Part shown: piece by piece, positions 1 through 11,865 of the stretch
How positions within the stretch are numbered: position 1 is the first letter of the stretch
Layout of the letters: every line of letters begins with the position of its first letter
Assembly: GCA_034440615.1 (NCBI GenBank)
Contig: JAOTOM010004386.1
Span: forward strand, 124,001 to 188,000
Reading direction: 5' to 3'
DNA from: Ashinkailepas kermadecensis
Taxonomy: Eukaryota; Arthropoda; Thecostraca; Neolepadidae
DNA: 64,000 nt
Position numbers and translations under genes: made by a program
The notes under the pieces: generated by a model
What the model saw: only the letters and a program-made list of their open reading frames with translations
Told to the model about the DNA's origin: nothing
Databases searched by the model: none

Positions 1-983
1 CTGTACATTGAAAGACGGCGAGCTCAATATGCTAGGTCACTTGACCTAACATATTGAGCAAGAGGCAAAATCTGTTTGTATAGCTATGACTTTGATCGTC
101 TATCGCTGACGTAATCGACACCAGCAGCCAGTCACCAGTCAGCCAACATACCCACACACGCATAGCCTCGGTCAGCTTAGTAATCTTCGAAGTTGCTGCA
201 GCCTTCGTATAAATCGTCTTGGCGAGTCGAACTAATCACGCGCATTATTGTTCACGTCCGATGCGATGATACGCTCCGCCGTCAGTCAGCAGTTGCCACT
301 GGTCCGGCTCGTGCTCGTCTGCAGTTGGGTTGCATTCCGGATAGATACGCGCTGTTTCAGCTTCTTCTGCGCCGCGTGTCGTGCAATGATGACTTACGGC
401 CCACGAATTACGCGCCGACAGACCTTTTACGGGCCCTCTTACGGCACACGCGTCTGCATGCACCGTGGCGGAGCCAAGTCATCTTTCCATCGGAGGCATT
501 GGATAGACTATTTCCAGATGTCTTCAGCAATGGCTTGTCAACTCGCCAGATATCCGGATAAGCCCTGCATTAGTCCACGCATAAGCGCCTGTGTAACAAA
601 GTTGGTTTTCGGGGCATCTTATTTCCATAAATTAAGCCCCTCCCCACAGTTAGACTGGCGCGACAAGTTTCCGGCACCTACCTGGCGCCTGCCTGTCTGG
701 TGCTGACTAGGCAAGCCACCGCTCCAGTCGAGGTCGATCATTGGACCTTGCACCTACCCCTCCCCTCCGGTACCCTGATGCGGCCGCCGCCGTCGTCAGA
801 TGATGTGATGTCAGTTGGGCTGCAGCGCCCCAAGCCGTCGACTGTCTGTGCACAGTGCGCGGAGTTGCCGAGTTGGCATTGTCTGGGGCTGCTCACGTGT
901 CGGCGCCAGGCCGACGCTGGCCTGGACGAAGGTGCACTCTCAGCACCGGCTCCCACGCGAGGTCCTAACTGGATGTTACCAGA
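1..983. other. Unannotated sequence, presumably intron or 5' flank of the gene
   Basis: Several short overlapping open frames occur on both strands, but none shows a recognisable domain, coding bias or splice context. I see no RNA gene or transposon protein. The GC-rich part after about 690 may belong to the repeat that is clearer from 984 onward. Confidence 0.5.
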
Positions 984-1640
984 GACAATTCTGAGCTGAC
1001 ATGGTCTGTCTCTGATGTCGGAGAGACAGCGGGCCGCTTGCGGTAGAAATCACAGAGTTCGCCTTTGTTCTCCGGCCGGGGGATGAGCAAACCCCTGCGC
1101 GCGCAGTCAGTCATGTGACGTGGACTAAGTCACGTGACCAGTGACGTGTCGTACTGTGAGTTACCTCGGACGATGCCGTGAGGGCTCAGCCTCTGGCTAC
1201 CGAGCGCTCGTCGCGAGCAGACGTCACCGCTGGCGCGGCTGGCCGGGCTGGCCAGCCGTCGCCCCACATTTAAGGTACCGAGGGACGTCTCTGCCTGAGA
1301 GTCGCTGCGTCTGTTGAGATGTAGTTCTCTGATAGAAAGTAGTTGCACCTGTCTGTCAAGATGCAGCTATATTATTAACGCCTATATGACGCTGCGCCGT
1401 TAATGTCTGATCTTCGTGGCCATTTGACTGTTGACTAATTTGCACAATATAGAAGTGCTGGCTTTGGAGGTGCGTGTCAAGATGTGAGATCAGAGCTCTG
1501 AGATGAAGGCTTAGAGCTATTGAATGAATACTCCCGGGGTCTTAATATCGTTCAACGTCGAGGTCAATCCCTAGAACTATCAACGTGCCAGAAGAGTTTT
1601 GCCCCATCAGAGAGGGGGAGAAAAAGACTTCTCTACACCT
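984..1640 (+). repeat. Unclassified dispersed repeat, copy A
   Basis: Three blocks match 47850-49840 in the same order and orientation. One is around 984-1035 (TTACCAGAGA..., against CTACCAGAGA... at 47855). Another is around 1310-1325 (CTGTTGAGATGTAG, also near 48426). The third is 1533-1603 (CTCCCGGGGTCTTAAT, ACGTCGAGGTC, TTTTGCCCC, against CCCGGGGTTTATCG, TCGTCGAGGTC and TTTGCCCC near 49733-49795). The spacing differs because copy B contains tandem arrays. No protein-coding capacity is visible. The element could be non-autonomous or an LTR relic. Confidence 0.55.
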
Positions 1641-1951
1641 GCACAACGTTCCGACGTATGGAAAGCTCATTACAGAGCGAGCAACGACCGGTTTAAATGT
1701 TCCGACAAATTTGGACACCATTGGGTATCGACAGGCCTGCTAGCCATTCGTCTCCAGCGGAAATTGCGGTGTCGAAATTCGTCTGGTCGGGCTGGAGATC
1801 CCCGAGAATGTAGCTTCTGAAATATTCGACATGGCGTCAAATGTTCTCAAGAGCTTCTATGAAGCCTGCGGCGTCATAAACCGACTTTTATTCCTTCCGA
1901 TATGCACGTGGCCATTTGGTTCTGTGCTCGCTTATCTCTTATCTCACCGAG

Positions 1952-2110
1952 GCCCGCGATAGCTCAGTTGGTGGAGCGTCGGAATCTTGATCGCAAGATT
2001 GTGGCTTCGAATCTCACAACCGACGGCATTACCGAGTCCACCCGCGGCCAATCGGCGTGAGAGGTTGGCGACGCTATATGACCTAGCAGTCGAATGCGTC
2101 GTAAAATAAC
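1952..2110 (+). mobile_element. tRNA-derived SINE, copy 1
   Basis: The head resembles a tRNA, with an A-box-like AGCTCAGTTGGTGGAGC and a B-box-like GCTTCGAATCTC about 35 bases later. It is followed by a body beginning CCAATCGGCGTGAGAGGTT. That body recurs at 58886-59046 on the + strand and 50023-50217 on the - strand. The copy ends in GTAAAATAAC and runs into a pyrimidine-rich microsatellite. A tRNA head, a shared body and a simple tail define a SINE. This is not a functional tRNA gene, because no proper acceptor stem is formed. Confidence 0.75.
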
Positions 2111-2520
2111 TCAAGGTTCCTTCCTTCCTTCTCTCATCTCACCCTCTCGCTCTCCCACTATCTCATTATCTCACTATCTCACTGTCTCACTATCTAACTA
2201 TCTCACTCTCTTCCTCACACCCTCACAGTATCCCACTCTCCCACTCTCTTCCCAGCACCCTCACACCCTCATATTGTCCCACTCTTCCATTCTCTCCCTG
2301 GCACCTTTACATCCTCATATTATCCCACTTTCCCACTGTCTTCCCGACACCCTCTCACCCTCACATCATTTTACTCTCCCACCCTCTCCCCGGCACCCTC
2401 ACACACTCATACCCACATACCCTCACCCCTTTATCCTCAAACTCACTCACTCATGCTCACTCGCACGCTCACTCCCACTCCCACTCCCACTCTCGCTCTC
2501 ATTTTTCTCTCCAGACTAAC
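2111..2520 (+). repeat. Pyrimidine-rich CTCA/TCCC microsatellite
   Basis: Degenerate runs of TCTCACTA, CCCTCACA and CTCACTCC follow the SINE tail. The open frames across it are low-complexity Ser/Leu/Pro/His translations and not genes. Confidence 0.8.
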
Positions 2521-3540
2521 CCTATTTGTCTATTTCTTTGGCTCTCTATCACAGTATCCGCCGTTTTTCTCCATCTTTCCCGCAAGACGTTTAATGTTTT
2601 CAGTATGCTGCACTGCCTCTCTCCCGTCTCACTGCTGCCGCCCCCTCCCTTCCACGGTCTGACAGATATATCTCCCTGGTGAAGTAATGGTCCACTCAGC
2701 GACCGCCAATGGGTCGCTGGGGGAGAGTACGTTTTAACTTGTGCGTTTCGTCCGGAATGCAGACAACGGTCCGATGGGCCCGGCCGTCGCCTCGATCTCA
2801 ACCTCCGCGTCAGCGCCACCCAGCTGGATTTCTTGGCCGTAGGCCGAAAAAAGTCCAGCGAAGGACTTTTTTCCTTTTTTCAGAAACTGTCGTCCCTATC
2901 GGTTGCATGATCTATATGGATATGGATACGGATATATATATATATATATATAAATATGGATATGAAGCAGCAAGTTGCGCAGGCACCGTAGACCTTTTAA
3001 CCGCCTACCTGCCTCAAAGTTACGCCACCAGTCAACATATGAAACGAACCATTTGTCCAATTGCCGCCGTGTTGTTTATGTCGTTCGCTGCTTGACTTAA
3101 TTTGCAGTGTCTTGAAACGTGTACTGTCTGTGAGGTCTACTGATGTGCCATTTGGAGGTACAATATTGTGCCAAAGCGCTGTAAGCATTCACTATATTCA
3201 TGTCACTTCAGCTATTCCATCCCACGCTCTGTAAGCTATTGTCAGCTCACGACCCAAGCATATTAAATATCGTCAAAACATTCAATGCCTTGCATTACCT
3301 ATTTACCGAAGCGGTTGCCAACGTTGCTATAAAAACGGTTGTTGCTGTGTTCTACGGATTATCTCTACGCATGCATCAAGTGCAAGCAAACGTTTGATAT
3401 GTAACTTATTTTTAAAGTCTCACTGTGCTACATGCAACATGATTTGACAGTACTGATGATTCATTTGATGCAGTGCCTGCTCATTTGAATCTCCCTATCA
3501 TCGACAGCGAATGGAAGCGCCATCACGTGGAAGTGCTCCG
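2521..3540. other. Unannotated intron sequence
   Basis: No gene, domain or transposon protein is recognised. A short TA run of about 26 bp lies near 2934-2953, and the sequence is otherwise unremarkable. Confidence 0.5.
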
Positions 3541-3672
3541 TTGCATGCTTCTGCTCGCCGGGAGCAATAGTTGCCTGTTCCTGCCCGCCCGGGGTTACAG
3601 TTGCATGTTCCTTCCAACCGGGAGCAACAGTCGCATATTCCTGCCCGCCATGAGCAACCTCTGCATGTTCCT
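3541..3672 (+). repeat. 30-bp minisatellite, about 4.4 degenerate copies
   Basis: The unit starts TTGCATGTTCCTGCC and ends with a GGGAGCAACAG-like segment. Because 30 is a multiple of three, both strands stay open, which gives short repetitive frames that I do not treat as genes. Confidence 0.75.
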
Positions 3673-3994
3673 GGACTTCATTCCTCAGGAATAAGGCTAT
3701 TGCAATCAGAGGAGCAGCCAAGGCCACCCCCGTAACAACTAAAATTACACTAGGTCAAGCAAGACATTTCAATATTTTCTCAACGCAAAGCCAGAAATTG
3801 TCGTCGCGCTTCGCTCGCCGACAGCATTCTCTGTTTGATGACATTTGTTTTCATCCAGCCCACCTTAAGAAATCCCTGGCTTCGCCCCTGATTGCAATGC
3901 AGCTAAGGGCTAACCATTGGCGTTATGCCGGTCAAAAGCTTGGGTATTTCCATTCGGTCGTTTTGGCATTTGGATCACCGAGCTGTAATGACTC

Positions 3995-4090
3995 GCAGTA
4001 GCAGTAGCAGTAGGCAGTGATAGTAGCGATAGCAGTAGCAGTAGCAGTAGTTGCGGCAGTGATAGCAGAGATTGTAGTAGTCTGAGTAGC

Positions 4091-4137
<47 letters not shown>

Positions 4138-4161
4138 CATCAGTACCAGTAGCAGTAGCAA

Positions 4162-4192
<31 letters not shown>

Positions 4193-4290
4193 GCTAACAG
4201 CTACTATAATAGCAGCAGCAGTAGCAGTAGCAGTAGCAGTAGTAGTAGTAGTAGCAGTAGTAATAGCATCAGTATCAGTAGCAGTAGCAA

Positions 4291-4331
<41 letters not shown>

Positions 4332-4514
4332 GTAGAGAGCGGTAGTGCAGGGTAGTAGCAGCGCTAACAGCTACTATAGTAGCAGCGGTAGTAGCAGCGG
4401 TAGTAGCAGCGGTAGTAGCAGCGGTAGTAGCAGCGGTAGTAGCAGCGGTAGTAGCAGCGGTAGTAGCAGCGGTAGTAGCAGCGGTAGTAGCAGCGGTAGT
4501 GGCAGCGGAGCTGG
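3995..4514 (+). repeat. AGT/AGC trinucleotide tract with a 12-bp higher-order array
   Basis: About 520 bp of interrupted (AGT)n and (AGC)n tracts. From about 4380 they settle into roughly eleven near-perfect copies of GGTAGTAGCAGC. The two AGC-rich blocks near 4150-4270 and 4270-4375 look like an internal duplication. Translations are homopolymeric Ser, Ala or Leu. Confidence 0.9.
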
Positions 4515-4650
4515 CGCATTATGCCCAACCGAGCATGTACCTCATTAACTCGCGCGTCTTGGATAAGTAAATCGCGACATATCGCCTACGCACGTGTGCG
4601 TATTCTCAAACACGCCGACAAACCAAACGCTATGCGCATGACGTGTCGGC

Positions 4651-4748
4651 GTTAGTTTGTGTCCAGTTTGTGTCCAGTTTGTGTCCATTTTGTGTCCATT
4701 TTGTGTCCAGTTTGTGTCCAGTTTGTGTCCAGTTTGTGTCCAGTTTGA
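4651..4748 (+). repeat. 11-bp minisatellite upstream of an exon
   Basis: About nine copies of GTTTGTGTCCA, with one variant block GTTTTGTGTCCAT. The array ends about 60 bp before the acceptor of the exon at 4813. Confidence 0.85.
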
Positions 4749-4812
4749 TGCCATGGCCGCTGTCAGTATATGCGCAATGACAAGAACAATCGATGTGCCA
4801 TTGTTGTTTCAG

Positions 4813-4964
4813 TCCGGCCTCTGTACGTGCGTCTGGAGGGCAATAACCAGCCGCTCTCGTTGGGCCGCGTACACCACGTGACCTGCAGAACGGCCGGCTC
4901 GCAGCCGCCGCCGCTGGTCACGTGGTGGATGAACGATCGCAGGCTGCACGATTTCACCGTCCAG
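4813..4964 (+). CDS. Sidestep-like exon: first half of Ig3
   Basis: The exon opens after the acceptor TTGTTGTTTCAG with two bases that finish a codon, so the missing upstream exon ends in phase 1. It closes in phase 0 before GTGAGT. It encodes 50 residues. These include the B-strand cysteine in HHVTCRTAGSQPPPL and the C-strand tryptophans in VTWWMNDRRL. 'CxxxGSxPP' followed by 'TWW' is a hallmark of the third Ig domain in Sidestep proteins. The domain's second cysteine is in the next exon, almost 11 kb downstream. The exon is GC-rich with strongly GC-biased third positions, unlike the flanking intron. An 11-bp tandem repeat ends about 60 bp upstream of the acceptor. Confidence 0.92.
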
Positions 4965-5222
4965 GTGAGTGATGCGCTGCTGCAATTAGCGCAGCAAGTG
5001 GTCATCGCGGCTTTATTTCGTCGTGCAATCCAGCTTCAGCGTGTCGTTTCCCTGCAATGTACCCAGCCCTTTAAGTTGTTTTAAGATCAACGGGAAAAAA
5101 ACGGCGAGATTCCGGCCGAAGCAACATAAATGTAAGGCATATTGCAGACGTAACAGATGTAGCTCATCCAATGGAAATGCTAGTGCGTTTCGCGAACCCT
5201 ACGCGAGTTACTGTGTGCCCAA

Positions 5223-5305
<83 letters not shown>

Positions 5306-5310
5306 ATATA
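5223..5310. repeat. (TA)n dinucleotide tract
   Basis: An uninterrupted TA tract of about 80 bp, 260 bp into the large intron. Confidence 0.95.
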
Positions 5311-5560
5311 TATACCAGCGTGAACGTCTTTGACACATTCACATGCCTCCGCATAGCATGGATCGTTGGTTTCGTGGATTTGATCGCACACTGAGATTAT
5401 CAGAGCAGCGAGCCATATCGCTAGTAGGTAGGTGTTGCGGAACGACGCCGTCAATGTTATTTGCTCGTCCGAGTTATTTTAATTTTCCCAAAATTGCGTG
5501 GGTAAGGATAAGGGATTTTGGAATTGTATCATTTCCTTAGCCCGAAAGCAGGGATTGCTT

Positions 5561-6380
5561 ACTACAGGAGCCAGTACATACCATCTACAGAATTACTACA
5601 GGAGCCAGTACACACCATCTACAGAATCACTACAGGAGCCAGTACACACCATCTACAGAATCACTACAGGAGCCAGTACACACCATCTACAGAATCACTA
5701 CAGGAGCCAGTACACACCATCTACAGAATCACTACAGGAGCCAGTACACACCATCTACAGAGTTACTACAGGAGCCAGTACACACCATCTACAGAATCAC
5801 TACAGGAGCCAGTACACACCATCTACAGAGTTACTACAGGAGCCAGTACACACCATCTACAGAATCACTACAGGAGCCAGTACACACCATCTACAGAATC
5901 ACTACAGGAGCCAGTACACACCATCTACAGAGTTACTACAGGAGCCAGTACACACCATCTACAGAGTTACTACAGGAGCCAGTACACACCATCTACAGAA
6001 TCACTACAGGAGCCAGTACACACCATCTACAGAATCACTACAGGAGCCAGTACACACCATCTACAGAGTTACTACAGGAGCCAGTACACACCATCTACAG
6101 AGTTACTACAGGAGCCAGTACACACCATCTACAGAATCACTACAGGAGCCAGTACACACCATCTACAGAATCACTACAGGAGCCAGTACACACCATCTAC
6201 AGAATCACTACAGGAGCCAGTACACACCATCTACAGAATCACTACAGGAGCCAGTACACACCATCTACAGAATCACTACAGGAGCCAGTACACACCATCT
6301 ACAGAATCACTACAGGAGCCAGTACACACCATCTACATAATTACTACAGGAGCCAGCACACACAGTCTACAGAATTGCTA
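5561..6380 (+). repeat. 34-bp minisatellite, about 24 copies
   Basis: The unit contains CTACAGGAGCCAGTACACAC followed by CATCTACAGAATCA. Two variants, AGAATCAC and AGAGTTAC, alternate irregularly. The unit length of 34 rotates the frame, and no frame meets a stop, giving spurious open frames of about 300 codons. A decayed three-copy relative lies at 7145-7265. Confidence 0.95.
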
Positions 6381-7144
6381 CAGTAAGCAGTATAGGGTAG
6401 TTTCTTCCCTGGCCATGAGTGGACTAGTTGGACCAAGCGTATGCGATATTTAAAACCCCGGAATAAGACGGAGTTCACGTTCGCTCGACAAGAAAAACGC
6501 TCGTTCTCTCTGGAACCCTCCTCTGGCGGTCTGCGGGGCTTCTCTGTTTATTTGCATTAGTACACACATATATATACACGAGTCGGCCCACGCAAATACA
6601 TCATCGGCGTACAACCCGCACTCTCATTGGCCGGTTCAATATGACGCGTCAGTCAAATGTGCTCTGGGTCTTGATTGGCTAGTTGTGCCAGCGGCCATTG
6701 CCCTGGCTGGATGTTGCTGACTCCTGATTCGTCACGGGTCATGGGTTCAGTTCTCGTGCACTCCCCGTCTGGCCGGTCGCACGCTCAGGTTGCAGTTTTG
6801 CAGCCGCGGTGTCCGGCAGTCGCCTTAGCAACTGACGTCGGTTCGAGAAAGGCACCCGGCGGTGGCGCCATTAGCTTTGTGGTATGCGAACTCCCCGACA
6901 CGAGCTCAGTTCTTATCAGTTATAACCTGGTGGGTGATCTCATCGCAGCGGCTAACAATCGAACAGTGCGAGCTGTACATGGATCTTATCTGCGGTAGAT
7001 CGGATGGGCCGCATGCCTGACGTTCTTGTTGTGATAACTAATACTCGTGTTTTGGTACCTCGCACGGCCTTATCGCGGTGACACAGACAGTACATTCCAG
7101 AGAGTCTTGAACGGTCACATTAACTTTAACAACGTTACAGCAGC
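6381..7144. other. Unannotated intron sequence
   Basis: Single-copy-looking sequence between the main 34-bp array and its outlying copies. No gene is recognised. Two ATTGG boxes near 6629 and 6675 are not enough to call a promoter. Confidence 0.5.
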
Positions 7145-7265
7145 ACACGTCGTCTACAGAACTACTACAGGAGCCAGCACACACCATCTATATAATCACT
7201 ATAGGGGCCAGCACATACCATCTACAGAGCTACGACAGGAGCCAGCACACGCCACCTACATAACT
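7145..7265 (+). repeat. Outlying, diverged copies of the 34-bp minisatellite
   Basis: About 3.5 copies (ACTACAGGAGCCAGCACACA and variants) separated from the main array by about 765 bp and more diverged from each other. They suggest an older or partly deleted array. Confidence 0.8.
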
Positions 7266-8080
7266 ATATCTGCAGATTATTTCGTTTCTGGTCCACCACC
7301 ACTGTCCTGACCATGATTTCGGCCCAGTGAACGTGAAAACACTCGACGTTGGCAAAACAAGGCACGTTGAAAAGACTCCCATCAATGTATACGGCTCTGG
7401 AAATAACGAGTTTTCGCAGGAAAGATCAGCTCTAAGCAGGTTCCCGATTTCGTAACGTCAGCCGTAATTATCGTCACCATTATATGCCTGATGGATATCC
7501 GAATGATACCACACCCTAATTACAAATGTACGATTCACCAAAATTATACGTGCGATTGCATTACCATGAACCTGGTAACGAAGGTGCCAACAATTCTTCA
7601 AAATGTATGCTGATTTCGTCAGCACCAAGTAAAAGAAGATAAATCCAGAAGCACATCTGAGCAGATGGTTTGTGCATCGTGCCTTCAATTTATCAACCAG
7701 GCTCCAAAGCACAAGGCGCGCAATCAATTTCCTAAAATGTCGGTAAGCATTTTGTCATTTCCCTATACGTCATCGATAGATCCCATAGTCCTATCTTACC
7801 AGCACCGAAGCAGATATCACCCATTTCTCTATTGAGGTCGGATTGGTCAAAGCAGATGGAAATACATTCCGACCCCTGCGAATGTGCGTCAGCTGATCTT
7901 TTGTACTATCATGCATGCATACATAATCAACTCATTCTACTCATTATGTTGTTCTCATATTTACATTCATCCAGATTCCACATTGTAGTCTTCCCGCGCG
8001 ACATCTGTCCCCGCCGCCACTATCTCTCTCCACACCCACACGCCCATACTTCTCTCCGACTGCAGCTGTGTATTGCTGTT
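7266..8080. other. Unannotated intron sequence
   Basis: AT-richer sequence with no recognisable gene, RNA or transposon domain. Confidence 0.5.
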
Positions 8081-8107
8081 GGCAGATGTTGACAGATGTT
8101 GACAGAT

Positions 8108-8411
8108 GTTGGCCTGCTGCGTAGCCGAGCTGGATTGCAGCCAGGCCACGACGGCCGCCACCGGTAGTCCACACTCCCCCCCCCCGGAGGGGTTTAAAAA
8201 AAAGGCCACGACGGCCGCCACCGGTAGTCCACACTCGCCGTAGCCGAGCTGGATTGCAGCCAGGCCACGACGGCCGCCACCGAGTCTGCCGTAGCCGAGC
8301 TGGATTGCAGCCAGGCCACGACGGCCGCCACCGGTAGTCCACACTCGCCGTGGCCGAGCTGGATTGCAGCCAGGCCACGACGGCCGCCACCGGTAGTCCA
8401 CACTCGCCGTG
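8108..8411 (+). repeat. 59-bp minisatellite, about 5 copies
   Basis: The unit includes GTAGCCGAGCTGGATTGCAG and GGCCACGACGGCCGCCACCG. One copy is interrupted near 8176-8203 by a C run and an A run, and one copy is shortened. Confidence 0.85.
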
Positions 8412-11400
8412 GCTTCCCTGACGGCTGAATCGGCTCTGGGCTGGGCTAGGCAGGCCGGCTTCCCGTCCATTTACCACCAGCCACCGCACCCACACAGCCC
8501 ACAACAATGGCTAATTCAACTCTTCATATCCATACATCCGCCGGCGAGAACCAAACAACCTGGCCAACAACAAGCTGCGAAATCGTCCCTGCGCGGATAT
8601 TCGCCACGAGGGGGTGCGCTTCTCGCGGGTGACTGTCCTGCGTGCTTTATTGTCCATGAGCACCAATCAGTGCATAGAAGACAAGGGAAATGTCTCTTCT
8701 CGTTGACGATCTGCAGTGGTTGACCTTCCATGCTCGGCAAAGTGCTGTCATTCAACCTGTCCCCTCCACGGTTTTCGGAACGATGATGTTAATTATGTAA
8801 TGAGAATGACAATAGCTCGGAATACTTCAGGTAACACCATTGCCCGCAACAAGGTGGAAACAACGGGAATACGTCACGTAAATTGTGGATAAATGCACAT
8901 GGCCTTTCAAGCTAGCGATTTGTGTAACAGACTGCGGTTGTGGAGAACAAGCAGAAGATGTCAACGTGAGCTAAGTGAAAATCAGAACAATTCATTTGAG
9001 CTGTGCTCTTGGAATTGGTTACCAAGGATTGCTTTTGTCCAAGAGGAACTCGGGACAGGTCTACGGCACACACATAGGTTACAATCCCGCATGGAGCTTG
9101 CTGTTCGGTTCGAGAAGTCCAACCCTTGGCGAGCATGTAGCTTGATCTATTGAGTTGCCATGGCAACTGCATAGATAAGGCTTCGGAGCCCGGGCTCGAT
9201 ACAATGCACCGTCGAAATGTAAATTGTACGATCAAACGATTGGTTGCGACCACAGACAGTTATAGATCGCAGAGACGCTGTTTCAGTGAAAGCGCCACGT
9301 TAAAAGCCTGTCTATAGTGCTTAAGACAAAGGAACCATTTTTATTTCGTTCATTCAAATCGGTTCACCGGCTTGTGAGTTATAGAAGACGCAAATAAGCC
9401 CATTGTCAAGAATTGTAGTCTCATGCTGAGAAAGAAAAATGATTAACTCTTCGTTTTTATGACGACGAAAGGCAGGTTGATAGTGTCGTGGAAGGTCGTG
9501 GAACACACACATTTCTTGTGCCCGTGCAAAATAGTAGCAAGTGGCAGGAAAAATAAGTTATAAATCAGATATAATATTTTCAGATATAGGAATACAAATT
9601 TTGAGGTGCGAGAAAACCACCCATATCCCACCAAGCGCCCACGTCGTTGGGTGCTGTTCCGGTGATTTTCTCCGACCTCGAACTGAGTCCACCGCTGGTG
9701 GCCTTTATCTTGTCAGAAGCCCGCAGGTAATGGGTAATGTTCAACACAGAGGATGAGACAGGTGGGGATGGACCTGGAGCTGTCGTTCTCATTAATGCTG
9801 CCTGCCAACAAGAGAGGTCCTTGCCAGGCCAGCGAACTGTCCGGCCAATATCCCGCTCACACCGATCGAGTACTTCCCACCAGCCGCATGCTCATCTCAT
9901 CTCCAAGTGGACGGCGGAAGGGGGTGAGGGGCGGGGCGGAGGGGGTGGGGGGGGGGGTGCGTGTGATCAGCAAGTGGTCGTCCGCTCGCGGCCACAACAG
10001 TCGGCCGTCGTCTGCACGACGTCAGCGAGGAAGCAACTTCTGGGATTGCCTCTCGCTTCGACTGGTACCGGCTAACTATTTGGAGACAAATTGCGGTCAG
10101 TTAAATCACTTGGAGCCCAAGTGTCGGCCACACTGGCTGGCCAATCTGTGAACCGCGGTGCCCCCGTTCTCCTCGTCAGGAGAGAAGATAACCTTTATGG
10201 GCCTGCAACCTAGCGCACTGACGGGTGGTACATATTTCCAATCGATAATAATGCACGGTAAATAATTTGCCGCTATACGTATACGTCTAGACACCGACTG
10301 AAATCGTCACATTTTTTTCAGCACAATGCATCAACTAGGGAGTAAAAATTGGGCGCGTAAGCAACCTATTCAATTGATGCCCCGGAAGAAAGTGTCGCGT
10401 TAAAAATAATTCCCATGCAAATTGGTGGAAGTTTGCGAGTAGCTACGGTATGCATGAATGAAGTCTCCTCAGAAAGAGCAGGGACCCACTGCTATCCCAT
10501 CGGCCGGTTTTCAATATGCACTCAACAGCATATATAGAATCTACATATCTATAGGATGCTTCGTGGATGTCGCAATATCATCGGGATCTCAGTGGGCGAA
10601 CCAGGCCCCAGCAGCCACAGGAGGGATGGGGGGGGGGCAACGACGACAGGGATGGGGGCTACCGTCGTCGGCGACAAGGTAGTGGTGGTGGTGGTGGGGG
10701 GGGGGGGCGTACGGCCGTTTAATGCGCCGTCCCGCCGTTACAGATGGTGTCGGCCAAAGTGTGCCGTTTCCTGCGGCGCTACTGCAGACCGCTCTTCTTG
10801 GCCGGCGCGTTCTCGCGTCAGATGGATCATTACGCAGGCCCGCGGGGTGTCCAATTTCCGCGCCGGGTGGTGTGCGACGAGCGCCCGCCAGCCAGCTCGA
10901 GAGCGGCTGCCGCAGTCCGCTGACGTCGGCCACGCTACCGACTCGCGCTGGCGTCGATCTCCTCGGAAAATGATGGAATATGCAAAAAGCAGGGCGGTGT
11001 AATTGACTTTCAGTTGGTACGTGATAGATTGCTCTTAAAATGTGGCATCAGTCACCTACGCCCGTAGACGAGTGGCAAGTTTTTTTGCATCTACTTGAAG
11101 CTAACATTTTGTTGAGGTGGGGTCAGCGGGACTTAAATAACTAATGGGCAATGATAAGCATTTCATCTTGGTCCATACCGCCCTTTTCAGCATCACCATC
11201 ACTCCGATTTATCTGACCCAGTTTCGCAACACTAGGGAAAGAGTGACTGACAGTCTTTCTCGCACGACAAACCGACCAGCAGCTGTTGCAGCCGCTTGAA
11301 TGACTTGAATGACAAAAAGTAGGTTGCTCGTCGATCGTCCATGATCTTGTGGAAGAATCATCAGCTCTCCCGACTTCAGAAATCGTCTGACTTGTCTTGA

Positions 11401-11865
11401 TCTGTGACATTCGCACTCGACAAAATGCCATCCGTATGCCTGCGCATGATACATGGCTGTCGATTACCGTTTGAATTCGGTCAATCTCTCAGTTGGCTGC
11501 TGGGAAAGATGAGGGAGGGGTTACCCTCCCCCACTCCCCCGGCCAGCGGTGGTTGGCGGAGATTGCCGGCGGTATCTGGTTATGATGCCGCGGCCGAGTA
11601 TGAATACTGCCGGGAAAAGAGGATGGACAGTGGGCACCAGTTCGTATGCTTGTCCAATACGACAATATTATTTTGATATCGATGCAATGCCCTGATGATA
11701 ATAATACTGATTATCAGCCTGTACACCGGCTGCATGGCCCTGAAGCCGGGGGTGGGCTGTGTTTTTTTCCAGTAGCTCACAAGATGTATGACATCCCCAA
11801 TAACGCTATGGGTGCTAATGAGGGAGAAATGCGTACTTTGTGTGGCTGCGGTGTGCAAGTTGGCT
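8412..11865. other. Unannotated intron sequence
   Basis: About 3.4 kb without a recognised gene. It contains a G-rich run at about 9900-9960 and G runs at about 10621-10708. The short open frames across them are low-complexity Gly/Pro/His translations. Confidence 0.5.

Noticed and set aside
1952..2030. Possible functional tRNA gene
   Set aside because: It has A- and B-box-like segments but no acceptor stem, and the downstream body recurs at two other sites, so it is the head of a SINE.
2094..2519. 141-codon Ser/Pro/His open frame
   Set aside because: Low-complexity translation of a pyrimidine microsatellite.
8108..8411. Array seeded by the exon at 4813
   Set aside because: GCAGCC and GCCGCC words are shared, but no stretch longer than about 8 bases aligns with the exon or its junctions.
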